Assembly (NCBI GenBank): GCA_025175895.1
Contig: JAKLTH010000238.1
Coordinates: forward strand, 6,696,001 to 6,760,000
Source: Wurfbainia villosa
Lineage: Eukaryota; Streptophyta; Magnoliopsida; Zingiberales; Zingiberaceae
Length of the DNA: 64,000 nucleotides
Reading direction: 5' to 3'
Made by a program: the position numbers and the translations under genes. This document shows positions 60,481-64,000 of this stretch, in pieces. The notes under the pieces are model-generated. The model did not search any database and was not told where the DNA came from. It saw only the letters and a program-made list of their open reading frames with translations. Positions within the stretch are counted from its first letter, which is position 1. The number at the start of each line of letters is the position of its first letter.

Positions 60481-61200
60481 GAACATAATAGCAATTGTCG
60501 GTTCTAAGACTAGTCCACTAGGAGCTTGTGAATAAGTTCGATGCGTACAATACCTTTACTCCATTCGCTTGAATTTGACTCTCCTCGAGTCTTCTTATTC
60601 CTTAGCCCACTGTATGCATTACATATATGTGAGCTACGCGATCCAATACTCAAGTGTCGAAATAGAATGAATCAATAACGAAGATAGAAGATGGGCACGA
60701 TGCCTTCTTCTTCATGGACTCAAGATAAATCTTGCTTTCTTCGGTGGCCTTCCTTGCCACATGATGCGAGTGCCCTTTTCATTCTTCTTTGCCTTTTTGT
60801 TCTTTCCTTTCTTCATTCTTTTGCCTTCCTCTTAGAACCTTTCTTTGAGGAATCAACTATGACCGCCTTCTCCTCATGCTTAAGGCTCGGTCTTCGATAT
60901 TGAGAGCTCGAATGGTGGATTCAATTTGTTCATCCGATAGTTAAATCATGCGAAACTCTTGGCAAACAATGCAATTAAGTCACTTAACTCATGATCCATC
61001 ACAAAACCGAGTAGCTAGCCTCGATGTGCGTTCGTCTTTAGCCGCTACGGATGAACCTTCTTGCATCTTCGTGGTGAAGAGGAGCCTGAGACCTCGAACC
61101 TTCCGGATCGCTTGCTCATCGAACAACTCGCAAGATGGAAGACCGTATTAGATCCATACGCCGCGCCTCGTACCATCGCCCTGATGATCAACTCGCGAAT
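60481..61200 (-). pseudogene. copia gag remnant
   Basis: A Lys-rich stretch (about 60850-60780) precedes GKEGH and then KIYLESMKK, the usual end of the CCHC zinc knuckle and the residues after it in plant copia gag. The knuckle Cys residues are disturbed by small indels. Upstream gag is not cleanly readable. Confidence 0.55.
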
Positions 61201-61539
61201 CGCGCGTAACATAGACTGACATTTGATGCAGTTACTCGTCCTTAGAGCCCAGTCGAAGAGGCTCTTGAGGACATATGCAAGCTTTTCCGCCAGAACAATT
61301 CTCGTGTTTTAAGCCATCCGAAGTTAGGCCCGATCGGTTTGTTCGAATCCAAAATAGTGCCTTATTAAAGGCGTGATCAATTTATTGACCTAGAAATACA
61401 AGAGCGTATATGAAAGATGATTTTAAAATCAATATACATTTATAAATCCCATTCATTTTTTGAATTTCAAAACCCCAAAATCACTTCGGGAGATCGTAGG
61501 TCCATCTCCGAATGGGCTGATATCCATCATAGATATGAA

Positions 61540-62520
61540 CAACCTTGGAGAGAGTCCAACAAGCCATTCATAACTATGACGGTAGGTATCTATATCGCGA
61601 TTCATACTATCACCTCAATCTAATTGAATGTTCACATACATCGGGTTGTTAACACATTAGTATCGTCGTATCATGCTGACTTCACCTCCCTTTACATCGA
61701 CCTTGGAGAGAGTCCAACAAGCCGATGCTCCAGGTTAAAGCCAACCCATTAATCGGGAAATAGTTTTAATATGGTTAGAGCGCATTCAACCAATTAGCCC
61801 AGCTTGGAGAGAGTCCAACAACCAAAGCTAACGATTGACCTCTGACTCTTACCATATTAGTATTAAACTATTCCATGGTTTGAGCTGTTGAGTTGAGCCG
61901 GGCTTGGAGAGAGTCCAACAACCCAAACAAGAAACGGAACTCTGGTTCTAACCATATTAATGGAAGGTGTAGGCTTTAATATTGTTTAAGGGTTTTATGT
62001 CTCATCCTCTTTGCATGCAAATAACTATCTACGTACGTACATGCATACATACGTATCACGACGCGCGTACGTAATGTTATCTAATGCTTCATGACGTACA
62101 ATTATATGTATATAATTTCCTTATATGTCATAACTATTTATGGAAATAAAATATGTTTAAGATTTGATTCTCCAAATCAAATCATAATTAAATTAGGAAA
62201 CAAATTTCCAAATCTAATCACATATTTTATTCATGGAATTATTTGATTAAGGAAAATCTATTTAGAAAACCAATTTCCTAAATCATTAAAACTACTTATG
62301 GAAATAAAATATTTTAAGATTTGATTTCCCAAATCAAATCATGATTAAATTAGGAAACAAATTTCCAAATCTAATCAAATATTTTATTTATGGAAAATAT
62401 CGATTTCCATAAATACTTCCAACTTTCCAAAAGTGGAAGATTTCCATAAATACTTCTAGACTTTCCAAAATTGAAAAATTTCCATAAATAATTCTAAATT
62501 TCCAAAATTAGAAAATTTCC
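61540..62520 (-). repeat. repeat-filled leader of the copia element
   Basis: Four copies of the 18-mer CTTGGAGAGAGTCCAACA lie at 61544, 61702, 61803 and 61903. Further right, two about 100-bp tandem units (62137-62235 and 62288-62392) share GATTTGATT-CCAAATCAAATCAT and GGAAACAAATTTCCAAATCT. A run of TTTCCATAAATACTTC-type units follows at 62400-62525. This lies between gag and the 5' LTR, so it is untranslated leader. Confidence 0.75.
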
Positions 62521-62578
62521 AGAAATACATTATGACTATCGCAAAACCATTTTTACGATTATGTCGAAACACAACACA

Positions 62579-62591
62579 GGCTCGATACATC
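62579..62591 (-). other. probable primer-binding site (initiator Met tRNA type)
   Basis: Directly inside the LTR end (AAAACCCAACA on the minus strand) the sequence reads GATGTATCGAGCC. This resembles the common plant TGGTATCAGAGCC with one A missing and the first bases changed. Its position confirms that the right LTR is the 5' LTR of a minus-strand element. Confidence 0.5.
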
Positions 62592-64000
62592 TGTTGGGTT
62601 TTAGATCATGGCGGCGTGTGTGTGTTCGATCGTGTTTAAATACGTGACACGTGAAGCAATAAAATAATAAATACTCCTATTTATTACAACACACACAACA
62701 CACGCATGCTATTACAACAAGTGTAGACATAACCGTAAATTAAAATTTGCAATAAAAGGAAATTAAACTACGTTATACCTTCCGTATGACGTGTGCGAAC
62801 GGCAATCAACCGGAACGATTCGCTCGCTAGAATCGTCTCTATCCGTATCCACGCCGAGTTCCTCGGGATGACTAAGCCACGAGCCTTCGTCTTCGTGCGG
62901 GTTACTAGCCTCGTGTTGAAGACGCGGCGTGATCGAGAGATGATCACGATCCGAATCCAAATTCGGATCCAAAACGAGTCCTCAAACTCGCTTCTCGGAG
63001 AGGTATTCATCAACGATTGGACGAATCCTTCGTCCTCCACTCAGAGGATTAGGAGATCGAATCGGTAAGTTATCCGCCTGTCGGACTCTAACCGTCCGCC
63101 CAAACGACGGCGAGGAGAAGAAGCTGTCCGTAAAAGCTGGACAGCTTGGTGGAGTAGCAGCGCCGGCCAAAACAAGGAAGCCAGTGCTCACCTTTTCACC
63201 GAGGCTGGGAAGATCACCGGAGGGTCGCTCGGAGGGTTCATCTGAAGCTTGGGCGCCGACAAGGAGATGGCCAGTGCACAACAAGTGGGCGCTAGGGTTG
63301 GCCGCAACTCTTAGGGCTTAATTATCCATTAAGCCCTCTTTTATAGAGAACTAATTCTCTTAATGGTTATTGGATTATAACCATTAGGCCCGTTAACCCG
63401 CTCCATTAAGATAAGTTAAAATAAACCAAACCATGATGGTTTATTTTAAGTTAAAACGAACCGAACCAACTTTTGGTTCATTCGTTTAAAATAAACCAAA
63501 CCCCTTTGGTTTATTCTCATCCATTGGATTAGAACCAAACCATTTTGGTTCATCCATTACGTCTTCATAAGACGCGGCCCATCCACGTTTCCATTGCGAT
63601 TGAAACGATTTCATGCTCGCTTTATGTTTGGTCCAACCAAATCTAGTTTCTCTCGGTCTGAGAATCCCACTCTCAAGCTCGTTTTAAATCCTTTGGATTA
63701 CGCTCGTTGTGCGTGTGACCAAATAGGTTCTCGGTTTATGTTGGCCGTCTATAATTAACCATTAATTAAAGAACGATCATGAGTGGCACCTAGTAGTACA
63801 TTATGATCCCCAATTAACCGAAAAGATCAACGGTTGATCCAGAACTATTTCTGAAACCCTTCAGTAGCTCGAATGATTCGTGCCCCATTCCCTTCACTCA
63901 TCTTATACCCACTTGGTTCAGGACATGGTCTATAGTGTCGATCCCGTTAGTGACTACGCGCTCAATCTCGTTTCCCGTCTACGGATTCTAGTTACTCGCG
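62592..64000 (-). mobile_element. right LTR (5' LTR) of the copia element, cut by the window end
   Basis: Begins TGTTGGGTTTTAGATCATGG and follows the left LTR to the last base. Differences from the left copy are mostly short insertions and deletions rather than substitutions. The outer end and target duplication are outside the window. Confidence 0.82.

Noticed and set aside
61540..61925. CRISPR-like array
   Set aside because: Four 18-mers at unequal spacing inside a plant retrotransposon leader. No cas genes, and the organism is a eukaryote.

Overview
The window is nuclear DNA from a flowering plant, most likely a monocot. Four genes have multi-exon plant gene structures, two of them with very GC-rich first exons. 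They sit in AT-rich intergenic DNA packed with plant-type SINEs, MITEs, RTE-clade LINEs and Ty3/gypsy and Ty1/copia LTR elements. I cannot fix the species from sequence alone. A Zingiberales-type genome is a guess.

All four recognisable genes are on the minus strand. (1) 2490-3043: the first two coding exons of a DEK-type chromatin protein, whose remainder lies off the left edge. (2) 8201-19759: a complete gene for a CID (RNA polymerase II CTD-interacting) protein of the RPRD1 type. It has seven coding exons and 500 residues, and its introns are inflated by transposons. (3) 23510-26960: a complete CONSTANS-LIKE (COL13/14/15-type) transcription factor with two B-boxes and a CCT domain. It has four exons and 460 residues, and its last intron must use a GC-AG splice pair. 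(4) 44645-47127: a PBS1-like receptor-like cytoplasmic kinase with five exons and 344 residues. Its activation segment lacks seven residues that the family normally has. A fragment at 50244-50902 (+) looks like a decayed, intron-containing conserved plant gene.

Mobile DNA fills the rest. Five copies of one tRNA-derived SINE family have 11-31 bp target-site duplications that fix their ends. Several MITE families are present. Four of the elements carry a CpG-rich core built of CGN-type triplets. A separate family of CpG-rich foldback elements occurs in four copies at different stages of CpG decay; three of them border TA repeats. A 5'-truncated RTE LINE (42007-44021) landed inside one unit of a tandem duplication, and the other unit preserves the empty site. 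A degraded Ty3/gypsy element (about 30820-36280) keeps the end of pol, a minisatellite and an opposite-strand coiled-coil ORF, the layout of the Tat lineage. The right end (55966-64000) is a minus-strand Ty1/copia element with long LTRs and a repeat-filled leader. It has many short indels but little CpG loss.

The genes do not form a pathway or an operon-like unit. I saw no clearly new multi-gene system. The most unusual items are the kinase activation-loop deletion, the GC-AG intron inside the CCT domain, the CpG-rich foldback family, and the LINE insertion with its preserved empty site.
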